This document shows positions 15,211 through 22,421 of a stretch of 64,000 bases of DNA, in pieces (positions within the stretch are counted from its first letter, which is position 1; each line of letters opens with the position of its first letter). The notes beneath the pieces are model-generated. The model ran no database searches. It was not told the DNA's origin and saw only the letters and a program-made list of their open reading frames with translations. Origin of the DNA: HXMU1420-13 sp965601825 (lineage in GTDB: Bacteria; Bacteroidota; Rhodothermia; Balneolales; Balneolaceae); contig OZ271839.1 in NCBI GenBank assembly GCA_965601825.1, positions 2,356,001-2,420,000 on the forward strand, read 5' to 3'. Made by a program: the position numbers and the translations under genes.

Positions 15211-16693
15211 AAGAATCTAGATTGCCTAAAAACTCAGCACTTAGCTTTTCAAAACCTTCCTTCTTCTCTACATCAAACTTATCGTAGGTTCTGATCAACA
15301 TACCAAGACGAGGGTTGCTGAGGAAGAAGTCTCGGTGTTTATTCATAAATCGCCAGAAGAGAGCGTCCCATGTTTGCTGCCATTCACCTTTTTGATAATC
15401 ACTCATTTTCATGAGGTAGTTACTTCCACTGATGTAAGGTTTTGTTGATAGAAGTCCACCATCCGCAAACTGACTCATTCCATAAACATTTGGAACCATC
15501 ACCCAATCATAAGCATCAATAAAAAGCTCCATAAACCATCTATAGACTTCATCAGGATCGAATTCACAGAGAACCATGAAGTTCCCTAGCACCATCAAGC
15601 GCTCAATATGATGACAATAACCCGTTTCTAGTGTCTTTTTGATGGTTATATCTATCGGAGGGATTCCCGTTGTTCCATCATAAAAGGAAGGTGGGATTTT
15701 TCGAGTGAATCCCCAGTAATTGGTTGTTCGTTGTTCAGAACCTTTCACTTCATACATGCCACGCATAAATTCACGCCAACCAATGATCTGACGAATAAAT
15801 CCTTCCAGTGAATTCAACGGTACCTCATTCGAATCAGCAAACTCCATGGTTGTTTGGATCACCTTAGCAGGAGTAAGGAGTCCCACATTCAACACTGGGG
15901 TTAAAATCGAATGGTTCAAAAAGTGCTCATTTTGAACAATAGCGTCCTCATACGGACCAAATTCATGAAAACGAGTTTCCAGAAACTGATCTAACCAAAT
16001 CTCTGCAGAGTCAAAGGTATTTGGATACAAAGGAAACATATCCAGATTACCGAGATTTTCACCGAAATGTTCTAAAGTATATGTTTTTGCCTCTCTGATA
16101 AGCTCATCATCAGAAGGGAAAACGATTGCAGGAGGAGTCTTTTTCTTTGGATATTTCTTTCGGTTATCTGCATCATAGGTCCACTTACCGCCTGCCGGAC
16201 TACCATCATCTTCAATCAACAAGTCTAAGCGTTTTCTTTCATCCTTATAGAATGCTGTTTGAAAGTATTTCTTCTTGCTGGGCTTAAAGAATCGTTCGAG
16301 ATCTGCATTCGTATTCAAGAACATTGGCGTTTCATAGTTGATGATCTCAATACCAAGTTCATCAGTAGCATTTACTAATCGTCGTTCAAGCCAATTATCA
16401 ACAGGATTGATAACATGCATAGTCTTTATTCCTTTCTCAGCAAGCTTTGCAACGACATCAGAAATTGAATTACTTCCCTTAATAGCATCAAAATATTCAA
16501 CATGTTTTCCGGATTCTACTAGATAGGTTTCGTAGAACTTCATCGTTGCTCGATGATAGGCGAGCTTTTGTTTATGGAAATTGAATTGATTGAAAAACAG
16601 CTCCTCTTCAATCAAACAAAATGGAAACCCGTTTTCTAGAAGTGGACTCTCTTTAAATAATTGATGTGGAAAAACTAGGTTTATTTGGCTCAT
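15209..16693 (-). CDS. photolyase-related protein (FeS-BCP/DPRP, PhrB type) lacking the cluster cysteines
   Basis: The 494-residue protein belongs to the prokaryotic (6-4) photolyase/CryB group: N-terminal DPRP domain (INLVFPHQLF), then the FAD domain with CHHIERLMVLGNFM and GMSQFADGGLLSTKPYISG. Relatives carry a 4Fe-4S cluster held by four Cys, three of them in and after the segment SDYCKGC. Here that segment reads SDYQKGEWQQ (431-440), the following loop is shortened, and the whole protein has only three Cys (26, 360, 376). The cluster is therefore almost certainly absent. The flavin site looks intact, so light-driven DNA repair remains likely. It is the last gene of the photolyase group. 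Confidence 0.9.
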   Translation of the reverse strand: MSQINLVFPHQLFKESPLLENGFPFCLIEEELFFNQFNFHKQKLAYHRATMKFYETYLVESGKHVEYFDAIKGSNSISDVVAKLAEKGIKTMHVINPVDNWLERRLVNATDELGIEIINYETPMFLNTNADLERFFKPSKKKYFQTAFYKDERKRLDLLIEDDGSPAGGKWTYDADNRKKYPKKKTPPAIVFPSDDELIREAKTYTLEHFGENLGNLDMFPLYPNTFDSAEIWLDQFLETRFHEFGPYEDAIVQNEHFLNHSILTPVLNVGLLTPAKVIQTTMEFADSNEVPLNSLEGFIRQIIGWREFMRGMYEVKGSEQRTTNYWGFTRKIPPSFYDGTTGIPPIDITIKKTLETGYCHHIERLMVLGNFMVLCEFDPDEVYRWFMELFIDAYDWVMVPNVYGMSQFADGGLLSTKPYISGSNYLMKMSDYQKGEWQQTWDALFWRFMNKHRDFFLSNPRLGMLIRTYDKFDVEKKEGFEKLSAEFLGNLDS

Positions 16694-16720
16694 TTATGAT
16701 GTTTTAAAAATCATTCAGAA

Positions 16721-16752
16721 TAGTAAGGGCGTATAACCATACGCCCTTACTA
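16721..16752. repeat. perfect 13-bp hairpin inside the photolyase group
   Basis: TAGTAAGGGCGTA and TACGCCCTTACTA are perfect arms around a 6-base loop. It lies between DUF2256 and the photolyase-related gene. No T-run follows on the coding strand, so it looks like a dispersed palindromic element rather than a standard terminator, though it could attenuate read-through or protect mRNA ends. Confidence 0.7.
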
Positions 16753-16803
16753 AGGTTCATTTCATTTGGAATATTTGTTGGATCATATGGCAATATGGCG
16801 TTA

Positions 16804-16944
16804 CTATGATTTCTTATTTTTCGTTCTGCTACACCGCTCACTACAGTATTTCACATTTTCCCAGTTATTTCGCCATTTCTTTCGCCAGGTAAATGTCAGG
16901 CTACAAACCGGGCAAATTTTAGTGGGTAGATGCTGCTTTTTCAT
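16804..16944 (-). CDS. DUF2256 small zinc-ribbon-like protein
   Basis: A 46-residue protein read from ATG at 16944 to TAG at 16804. It shows the family pattern ICPVCSLTFTWRKKW (CxxC) followed by NVKYCSERCSR (CxxxC), so four Cys can bind one zinc. DUF2256 genes are frequent neighbours of cryptochrome/photolyase genes (family knowledge), which fits here. Its ATG overlaps the TGA of the upstream photolyase homologue (ATGA), indicating translational coupling. The function is unknown; an accessory role in photolyase folding or DNA binding is only inference. An antisense open frame covering the same DNA was rejected. Confidence 0.88.
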   Translation of the reverse strand: MKKQHLPTKICPVCSLTFTWRKKWRNNWENVKYCSERCSRTKNKKS

Positions 16945-18059
16945 TGAAAAAGCTCTGGTTGCTGACTTCTAGTCTTTAACTCTTTCTTGCATTTTTTCCA
17001 GAATGCAAAGAAGGATCTGAAATCACCAGTTACTGTGAACATCCAATCTCTTGGTTCTTCAATTCCTTTGTAATGTCTGCTAAATGGATGTTCTTTAAAA
17101 TATATCTGACTATTTCCAGTTAGGTTTAGCAGTTCTTCAAAGGAACCAACAAAAACCTGAATGCCATCAATATTTTTGCTCAATCCAAGAATAAAATTTA
17201 TGAAAGAATCTGATTTAGGATGTTCTTCAAAATGGGATGGTTCTAAAAGAAGAATTCGATTCGCATCAATATCCGATTTCCAATTCGGGTCTAAGTTGTA
17301 GGAATTATAAATCAGAGTGGGTTTAGAATCATCAATTGCAATAGGAGCGGACTCTGGTAAATTAGTTTTTAAATCTAATGCTGTAATTTCCTTTAAAACA
17401 CCCGGGACATTCATATTCGGAAGTTCTTCATAGGGAACATCCATGAAAGTACCTCTTTGATACTTTTTAGTGTATTTGTTGATGTTATCCTGATTCGCAA
17501 CATATTTCTTATTGCTATTTGACCCTGACACCCATTGCCAACTCAATGTATTGCTTGCCCAATCACCATCAAATAAATGGTAATACATCCATTTTGCTGG
17601 ATTAAACCAATGTGCTCGTCCTACATTGCACGCAATTGCTGCCAGATACATTCGGATATGATTATGCATGTATCCTGTTTCATAGAGTTCTTCAATGGCT
17701 TCATCAATTGCGCGAATTCCAGTGGTTGCATCGTCAATACTCTTGATCATCTTATAGTGATTCACAGGCTCTTGTGAATGTCTCAGATCGGTATTGATCT
17801 CATCGCCTTTGTGAATCCATATTTGCTGCCAATAGTCTCTCCATGCTAATTCCTGAATGAATTTTTCGATGGAATAGGGATTGAAACCTCGTTTTAAAAC
17901 AGATTCAAACACTTGCTTGGTGGAGATTACGCCACGTGAAATGTAGGGGCTTAAATAGGTAACAGATCCATCTATAAAATTCCTTGTTTTTCCATATTTG
18001 ATGGGATCAAAATTTTCTGCTCTTTCTAGGATAGACTCAATATCTGTAGGAAAGTTCAT
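16941..18059 (-). CDS. photolyase/cryptochrome FAD-domain protein with apparently permuted domains
   Basis: A 372-residue protein that opens directly with the helical FAD-binding domain of class I photolyases: QELAWRDYWQQIW (69-81), ETGYMHNHIRMYLAAI (127-142) and DGDWASNTLSWQWVSGS (164-180). The usual N-terminal alpha/beta antenna domain is missing. Instead residues 235-372 contain an alpha/beta-like segment (RILLLEPSHFEEHP, then NIDGIQVFVGSFEELL) that resembles part of a photolyase Rossmann domain, suggesting a circularly permuted order. The gene overlaps both neighbours by ATGA junctions, between TIGR03643 and DUF2256. The role is probably light-dependent repair or signalling; the substrate is unknown. 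Confidence 0.87.
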   Translation of the reverse strand: MNFPTDIESILERAENFDPIKYGKTRNFIDGSVTYLSPYISRGVISTKQVFESVLKRGFNPYSIEKFIQELAWRDYWQQIWIHKGDEINTDLRHSQEPVNHYKMIKSIDDATTGIRAIDEAIEELYETGYMHNHIRMYLAAIACNVGRAHWFNPAKWMYYHLFDGDWASNTLSWQWVSGSNSNKKYVANQDNINKYTKKYQRGTFMDVPYEELPNMNVPGVLKEITALDLKTNLPESAPIAIDDSKPTLIYNSYNLDPNWKSDIDANRILLLEPSHFEEHPKSDSFINFILGLSKNIDGIQVFVGSFEELLNLTGNSQIYFKEHPFSRHYKGIEEPRDWMFTVTGDFRSFFAFWKKCKKELKTRSQQPELFQ

Positions 18060-18313
18060 TTCTGCATTCTGCTTTTAAATCGGTTGATCTCGGGATTTCT
18101 TTTTTCACGATGCTTAAGACTCACACCTTCATTTACTCTTTTGCGCCATAAGCGAAAAGAAGAAGGCTTTAAATTGGATCGCATCAAACGAATCGTCTCT
18201 TTCTCCGGAATTCCAAATTGATGTTCTATGGCATCGAATGGGGTTCGATCTTCCCACGCCATTTCAATAATTCGATGGACATCAATTGGATTAATATCAT
18301 TAACTGTTTTCAT
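18056..18313 (-). CDS. TIGR03643/DUF2805 family protein
   Basis: An 85-residue basic protein starting at MKTVNDINPIDVHRIIEMAW (18313). The family core is EMAWEDRTPFDAIEHQFG followed by LKPSSFRLWRKRVN, which looks like a small helix-turn-helix that could bind DNA. It is a regular companion of photolyase-like genes in marine Bacteroidota and cyanobacteria (family knowledge). Here its stop overlaps the start of the permuted photolyase gene (ATGA). The open frame continues upstream to 18367, but those residues are a translation of a palindromic repeat and were excluded. Confidence 0.85.
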   Translation of the reverse strand: MKTVNDINPIDVHRIIEMAWEDRTPFDAIEHQFGIPEKETIRLMRSNLKPSSFRLWRKRVNEGVSLKHREKRNPEINRFKSRMQK

Positions 18314-18344
18314 GGCTTTCTGAACAGCTTTTTTGGTTGGCGTC

Positions 18345-18364
18345 ATTCCCACGAAGGTGGGAAT
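18345..18364. repeat. short hairpin element (ATTCCCAC/GTGGGAAT)
   Basis: Perfect 8-bp arms around GAAG, preceded by GTC. This matches the widespread GTCATTCCC-type dispersed repeats. It is the first of several elements packed between TIGR03643 and the RNA methyltransferase gene. Confidence 0.65.
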
Positions 18365-18376
18365 CAAGTTTTTAAT

Positions 18377-18485
18377 AACCCCTCTCTAACTCTCCCCTAA
18401 ATCTAGGGGAGAGGACTATCTTTACAAGTCAATAGCCAACAACGAGTTCCCTCCCCTTGTTTAAGGGGAGGGCTAGGGTGGGGTC
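18377..18485. repeat. 110-bp palindromic element, copy 2
   Basis: Nearly the same sequence as 15101-15210 (same two hairpins, the same CTAGGGTGGGGTC right end). The left terminal base differs (A for G). Together the two copies flank the photolyase group from 15.2 to 18.3 kb in the same orientation. Confidence 0.85.
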
Positions 18486-18513
18486 GATAAAAAATATTGA
18501 AAGATATTCACGA

Positions 18514-18531
18514 TCCCGATTTAAATCGGGA
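18514..18531. repeat. perfect 18-bp palindrome
   Basis: TCCCGATTTAAATCGGGA is its own reverse complement. It is part of the repeat-rich gap upstream of the photolyase group. Confidence 0.6.
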
Positions 18532-18556
18532 GAAGTGATCTCATGTAGATAGGACT

Positions 18557-18584
18557 AGATTGCTTTGTCGCGAGCTCCTCGCAA
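18557..18584. repeat. half copy of a GTCAT-type REP element
   Basis: AGATTGCTTTGTCGCGAGCTCCTCGCAA resembles the right half of the element at 12430-12560 (GAGATTACTTCGTCG, then CTCCTCG). The left half is not present. Confidence 0.5.
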
Positions 18585-18592
18585 AAGGTCGG

Positions 18593-19735
18593 TCAGTAAA
18601 GCTCAAACTCTAACAATCGACATTCAATGGTTGAATTGTACAATTCAATACGACGGGAGGAGCGAAGTCCGATTTTTTTGGCCAGTCCGAAATTACCTGT
18701 GAAAATATATCCCCATTTGCCAGAACAATCTTGTTTGAAAAAATCACCCATGGCTTTATAAAGAGGAATTAAGTCATCATCTTCTCCAAGTCGTTCGCCA
18801 TATGGTGGATTTAAAACAACAACACCATCGCCATAAGGGATTTCTGTATCTCGGAAATCACAAACTTTGAATTCAATGAGATGGTCAACACCTGCAGTTT
18901 GAGCATTTCGTTTTGCAGCTTCGACGGCTCTACGATCAATATCGGTAGCGATGATTCGACCTTTAGGCTCTTTAATGGACGCCTGTTTCAATTCAGATCT
19001 GAGTTTCTTCCACGCAAATTCATCAAAACCGAGAATATGCTTGATTCCAAAATTTGGACGAAGAAGCCCGGGGGCTCGTTGTGTGGCAATTAATGCTGCT
19101 TCGATAGCTAAAGTACCGGATCCACACATAGGATTGATGAAATGCCAATCAGATTCCCATTTTCCAGCTTGTATGATTGCAGAAGCTAATGTTTCCTGCA
19201 TGGGTGCCATGTGACTATCACGGCGATAACCACGTCTATTCAAAGATTCACCAGAAGTATCTAAATAAACGGTCGCCTGATCACCTTTCCAGAAAAGGAA
19301 AACTACGGTACGGTTTAACTTAGGTCCTGAATCAGGTCTGGAACCTTTTCTCATTCGAATCCGATCAACAATGGCGTCTTTGGCAGCTAGATTAGCAAAC
19401 TGTGTATTCTTGATCGTCTTATTTTTGATGAACGAGGTAAGACTCACATAGCCGTGTTTATCTATGTAATCTTCCCAAGCAACAGATTTAAGCCCATCTG
19501 ATAATTCATCAGCGTTAGTTGCTTTAAAATCCTTCAATAGAAAATGAACACGATGGGCTGTTCTCAATGTCAGATTCAAAAACATACAATCTTCCAGGGT
19601 TCCGTCGATTTCAACACCGGCTAAACGGGTTTTACGAACAACAAAACCGAGCAAAACAAGCTCGGTTTTTAAAAATGGAACCATTCCTTTTGGACAGGTA
19701 ATGGATATGGTCGAAGATTGATTAAAATCAGCCAT
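18593..19735 (-). CDS. THUMP-domain class I RNA methyltransferase (RlmL/TrmN-like)
   Basis: A 380-residue enzyme with an N-terminal THUMP/ferredoxin-like RNA-binding region (about 40-160) and a UPF0020 Rossmann methyltransferase domain. The catalytic NPPY motif is in VVLNPPYGERLGEDD, and the SAM-binding block is FINPMCGSGTLAIEAALIA. Members make m2G in 23S rRNA or tRNA. The length equals the RlmL N-terminal half, without the RlmK domain found in the fused enterobacterial protein. The exact target base cannot be named from sequence alone. It sits between repeat-rich gaps on both sides. Confidence 0.9.
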   Translation of the reverse strand: MADFNQSSTISITCPKGMVPFLKTELVLLGFVVRKTRLAGVEIDGTLEDCMFLNLTLRTAHRVHFLLKDFKATNADELSDGLKSVAWEDYIDKHGYVSLTSFIKNKTIKNTQFANLAAKDAIVDRIRMRKGSRPDSGPKLNRTVVFLFWKGDQATVYLDTSGESLNRRGYRRDSHMAPMQETLASAIIQAGKWESDWHFINPMCGSGTLAIEAALIATQRAPGLLRPNFGIKHILGFDEFAWKKLRSELKQASIKEPKGRIIATDIDRRAVEAAKRNAQTAGVDHLIEFKVCDFRDTEIPYGDGVVVLNPPYGERLGEDDDLIPLYKAMGDFFKQDCSGKWGYIFTGNFGLAKKIGLRSSRRIELYNSTIECRLLEFELY

Positions 19736-19740
19736 AAATT

Positions 19741-19806
19741 AGCTTTGGGCAATGAGATTTGAGTAGTAAGGAATGCTCAAGTCTCACTACTCATAACTCA
19801 AAGCTA
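19741..19806. repeat. imperfect palindrome that carries the FKBP stop codon
   Basis: TAGCTTTGGGCAATGAG at the left end mirrors ATGAGTAGT...CAAAGCTA at the right (CTCATAACTCAAAGCTA on the + strand). The terminal CTA at 19804-19806 is the TAG stop of the FKBP gene on the minus strand. Nothing else is encoded. Confidence 0.6.
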
Positions 19807-20232
19807 GTTGATAGAAACAATCTCAATGTTGAAAGTTAGGTCTTTACCGGCAAGCGGATGGTTTGCATCAATAGTAACCATTTCACCTTCGATTTTCGTG
19901 ATCACGCATGGTATTGGCTGACCATCAGGCTGATTTAATTGAAGCTGCATTCCAATTTCCGGTACCATTCCTTCCGGTAATTGGGCTTTTTCAACGGTTA
20001 CTTCCATTTGTGGATTATGCTCTCCATAAGCTTCAGCGGAAGGGATGTTTGCTGTAGTCACATCACCAACTTCTAAGCCAATTACTGCTTTTTCAAATCC
20101 AGGAATTAACTGACCTTGACCTAATGTAAATTGAAGTGGATCTCTTTGTAATGATGAATCGAATACTTCACCGTTATCTAATGTTCCGGTGTAATGAACT
20201 TTTACGGTGTCACCGTTTTTAATAGTAGACAA
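19804..20232 (-). CDS. FKBP-type peptidyl-prolyl isomerase, SlyD-like
   Basis: A 142-residue protein with the FKBP opening GDTVKVHYTGTLDNGEVFD, an insert-in-flap layout, and VTIDANHPLAGKDLTF near the C-terminus, which is typical of SlyD. It acts as a prolyl isomerase and folding chaperone in the cytoplasm. The His-rich metal-binding tail of E. coli SlyD is absent, so a nickel role is unlikely. No signal peptide is present. The stop codon lies in a palindromic repeat. Confidence 0.92.
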   Translation of the reverse strand: MSTIKNGDTVKVHYTGTLDNGEVFDSSLQRDPLQFTLGQGQLIPGFEKAVIGLEVGDVTTANIPSAEAYGEHNPQMEVTVEKAQLPEGMVPEIGMQLQLNQPDGQPIPCVITKIEGEMVTIDANHPLAGKDLTFNIEIVSIN

Positions 20233-20305
20233 AATGTTCCTTTATTTGAGTAGTTTAAAATAGCATGGAAGATACGGAACCTTTCAACCAATATATTCAT
20301 CAAGA

Positions 20306-20731
20306 ATGAGCAATCTTATTCAACCAAACCCACAAGCAGTTCTTAAAGATTCTAAAACAGTGGCTGTTATTGGGTGTTCACCTGATCCTTATAGAACAAG
20401 TAATTATGCCGCAAAGTATCTTCAAAAAAGAGGGTACAAGATGATTCCAGTAAATCCCAAAGAATCGAATATTCTAGGCGAGAAGTGCTATCCAAATCTT
20501 GATGCTATACCTTCAGATATAAAAATCGATATCGTGAATGTATTTCGTAATAAACGATATACCGAAGGAGTAGTTGATGAGGTAGCTAATTGGAAAACTA
20601 AAACAGGTCAGAATCCGGTTGTATGGACACAGTTAGATGTAACTTCGTATGAAGCAGAACTCAAAGCCGAAGAAGCAGAGTTACCTTATATAAGAAACCT
20701 CTGCATTATGGTAGAGCTGGATCATTTATAA
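20306..20731 (+). CDS. CoA-binding domain protein (YccU-like)
   Basis: A 141-residue single-domain Rossmann protein of the succinyl-CoA-synthetase-alpha-like CoA-binding family. The nucleotide loop VAVIGCSPDPYRTSN follows the first strand, and the domain ends in the family block IRNLCIMVELDHL. These proteins bind CoA or similar nucleotides, but no catalytic role is established. The gene is convergent with yajQ, and an AT-rich palindrome of 82 bp covers both stop codons. Confidence 0.88.
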   Translation: MSNLIQPNPQAVLKDSKTVAVIGCSPDPYRTSNYAAKYLQKRGYKMIPVNPKESNILGEKCYPNLDAIPSDIKIDIVNVFRNKRYTEGVVDEVANWKTKTGQNPVVWTQLDVTSYEAELKAEEAELPYIRNLCIMVELDHL

Positions 20732-20810
20732 TTAAGAATTAAAGATTAAGAATTATGAATTCTGTGAATAGAATTCTAATCCTTAATTCATAATCCAAAA
20801 TTCTTAATTA
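20729..20810. repeat. AT-rich palindrome with 12-bp ends holding two stop codons
   Basis: TAATTAAGAATT (20729-20740) and AATTCTTAATTA (20799-20810) are perfect inverted ends; inner parts (AATTATGAATTCT / GAATTCTAATCC) also pair. The left TAA ends the CoA-binding gene, and the right TAA, on the other strand, ends yajQ. It may also act as a bidirectional terminator. Confidence 0.75.
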
Positions 20811-21296
20811 TTTAAAGTTCACAAACTGCAGCGGAACTCCCATATCTTTTGATTTGAGATGTGCTATTGCGGCCTGTAAATCGTCAATTTTCTTACCGGT
20901 AACTCGCACTTTATCATCCTGAATCTGAGGTTGAACCTTCATCTTCATGTCTTTGATCTCTTTCACGATTTTTTTTGCCTGTTCTCTTGTGATTCCTTCC
21001 ATCAATTTCACATCCATCTTAACATGTCCTTGAGAAGTTCCTTCTTCGGTTCCGAATTCAAGAACTTTTGAATCAATTCCACGCTTTACAAAATTGCGAA
21101 TCACCATTTCACGAATAGCTTGCATTTTCATGCTTTCAGCTGCAACTAAATGAATACGATTTTCTTTTTTGTGGAATGTGACTTCTGAGTGTAGCCCGCG
21201 AAAGTCATAACGGGTACTGATTTCTTTTAAAGTGTTGTTTATCGCGTTATCAACTTCCTGTGCATTGATTTCATTTACAATATCGAAGCTAGCCAT
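20808..21296 (-). CDS. yajQ: YajQ family nucleotide-binding protein
   Basis: The 162-residue protein matches YajQ (UPF0234) over its full length, from SFDIVNEINAQEVDNAI to PLQFVNFK. It consists of two ferredoxin-like domains. Some members bind cyclic di-GMP and act as transcriptional co-regulators (family knowledge); whether this one does is unknown. The GAF, kinase and phosphatase proteins in the window contain no GGDEF or EAL domain, so local c-di-GMP evidence is missing. It is flanked by AT-rich palindromes on both sides. Confidence 0.93.
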   Translation of the reverse strand: MASFDIVNEINAQEVDNAINNTLKEISTRYDFRGLHSEVTFHKKENRIHLVAAESMKMQAIREMVIRNFVKRGIDSKVLEFGTEEGTSQGHVKMDVKLMEGITREQAKKIVKEIKDMKMKVQPQIQDDKVRVTGKKIDDLQAAIAHLKSKDMGVPLQFVNFK

Positions 21297-21312
21297 GATT
21301 CAATTTTCAAAT

Positions 21313-21366
21313 AAGAATTATTCAATTATCAATTAGGAAAATACACATTCTTAATTGAATCATTCT
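21313..21366. repeat. AT-rich inverted repeat before yajQ
   Basis: AAGAATTATTCAATTA and TAATTGAATCATTCTT pair at 15 of 16 positions. The right end runs into the stop codon (TAA, 21366-21368) of the neighbouring membrane-protein gene. The sequence resembles the element at 20729-20810. Confidence 0.6.
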
Positions 21367-22094
21367 TAATTCTTCATTGATTTATTCTCGACTTTCTCCA
21401 TCATTTTGGAGCGCAGTAAATCCTCTACGATTAATTGATCTTCAGGTGGGATGGAGGTTTTAAATTGTTTAATTGAACCATTTTGTTGGTATTCGATTTC
21501 AATTACTTCTTCGAGATACCATTCATAATTCAAAAAATTCTCCCATTCAATTTTGTAGTCGAGCAAAATGATTCCATCCTGTCTAAATTCAGGAACTAGT
21601 CGAAGAGTCATTCCCCACAATCCAAAAGCAATAAAGGATAGCCCAGAAGTAACCCGTATTGGGGTGATTGCTAAATCCGTAAATATAGAAGTACGATAAA
21701 TCCCAAAGAGGATAATACCTATAGCCATAATCACGGATGCATGGTCAGTTAAAAAAGAACGGTGAGCATATCTAACATCTCCGGAGTTTCTCTTTGTTTG
21801 ATATTGATTGAACGCGGATCCACCGAAGAATCCGGCTAAAGAAGCATAAATATTAGTGATTATTGCCGCTCCAATTTGCTCACTCATTATTCCAGACTGA
21901 TATAAAAACATAAGCAAGGTATAAATTGATGCTCCAATAAAAGCACTTATGCTTATGTTTCTTCCATTTAGCTGATGCAAATAAAGTTGCCTTCGAAAAC
22001 CATAGTAAAAGCTGGTCAATCCCGTGACTGAAGCTGCGACTATTATCCAAAGCATTTCGTAATTTTCCATTTTGGAACGATAAAAATCATACAT
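21366..22094 (-). CDS. membrane protein of unknown family
   Basis: A protein of 234-242 residues with about five hydrophobic helices in the first 165 residues, then a soluble C-terminal domain (EWENFLNYEWYLEEVIEIEY to the end) that is acidic and probably cytoplasmic. I recognise no family. Two starts are possible: ATG at 22094, whose codon overlaps the divergent DUF971 ATG in CATG, or ATG at 22070 (MENYEMLWIIV). Neither has a clear ribosome-binding site; the second begins directly before the first helix and gives spacing for a promoter. Its stop is supplied by the adjacent palindrome. Confidence 0.75.
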   Translation of the reverse strand: MYDFYRSKMENYEMLWIIVAASVTGLTSFYYGFRRQLYLHQLNGRNISISAFIGASIYTLLMFLYQSGIMSEQIGAAIITNIYASLAGFFGGSAFNQYQTKRNSGDVRYAHRSFLTDHASVIMAIGIILFGIYRTSIFTDLAITPIRVTSGLSFIAFGLWGMTLRLVPEFRQDGIILLDYKIEWENFLNYEWYLEEVIEIEYQQNGSIKQFKTSIPPEDQLIVEDLLRSKMMEKVENKSMKN

Positions 22095-22419
22095 GGACGA
22101 GTCAACTACTGCAGTAGGAATTGATGTATTTAATGAAGAACAGGTTCTCGAGATTACATGGGAAGATGGGGTAATTTCCAGATATCCACTTTATGGACTC
22201 CGTAAAAATTGTCCGTGTGTAATGTGCCGTGGAGGTCATGATCAGATGCAAAACTTCGAGCCGGAAGCTTTTTTCATGGAAAATCCACCCAGGATGAATA
22301 TCAATACCCTAAAACCGGTCGGGAATCACGCACTTCAGATTACCTGGATTGATGGGCATAATTCAGGAATGTATCGCTGGGATACTTTGAGGTGGTTAGA
22401 TCCAATTAATCACAAATAG
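22093..22419 (+). CDS. DUF971 (gamma-butyrobetaine hydroxylase N-terminal-like) protein
   Basis: A 108-residue protein of the DUF971 family, seen in LEITWEDGVISRYPLYGLR, then NCPCVMCRGG and the C-terminal GMYRWDTLRWL. In carnitine-pathway enzymes this domain binds zinc; stand-alone copies are often next to or fused with Mrp/ApbC iron-sulfur carriers (family knowledge). No such partner is next to it here. Three Cys (CPCVMC) could bind a metal. It diverges from the membrane protein gene with overlapping start codons. Confidence 0.88.
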   Translation: MDESTTAVGIDVFNEEQVLEITWEDGVISRYPLYGLRKNCPCVMCRGGHDQMQNFEPEAFFMENPPRMNINTLKPVGNHALQITWIDGHNSGMYRWDTLRWLDPINHK

Positions 22420-22421
22420 AT

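Noticed and set aside
16766..16972. Open frame of 68 codons on the + strand
   Set aside because: It is antisense to the DUF2256 gene, whose CxxC/CxxxC pattern and ATGA overlap make the minus strand the coding one.
18314..18367. N-terminal extension of the TIGR03643 protein (MIPTFVGMTP...)
   Set aside because: These residues are a translation of the GTCATTCCC hairpin repeat; the family begins at the ATG at 18313.
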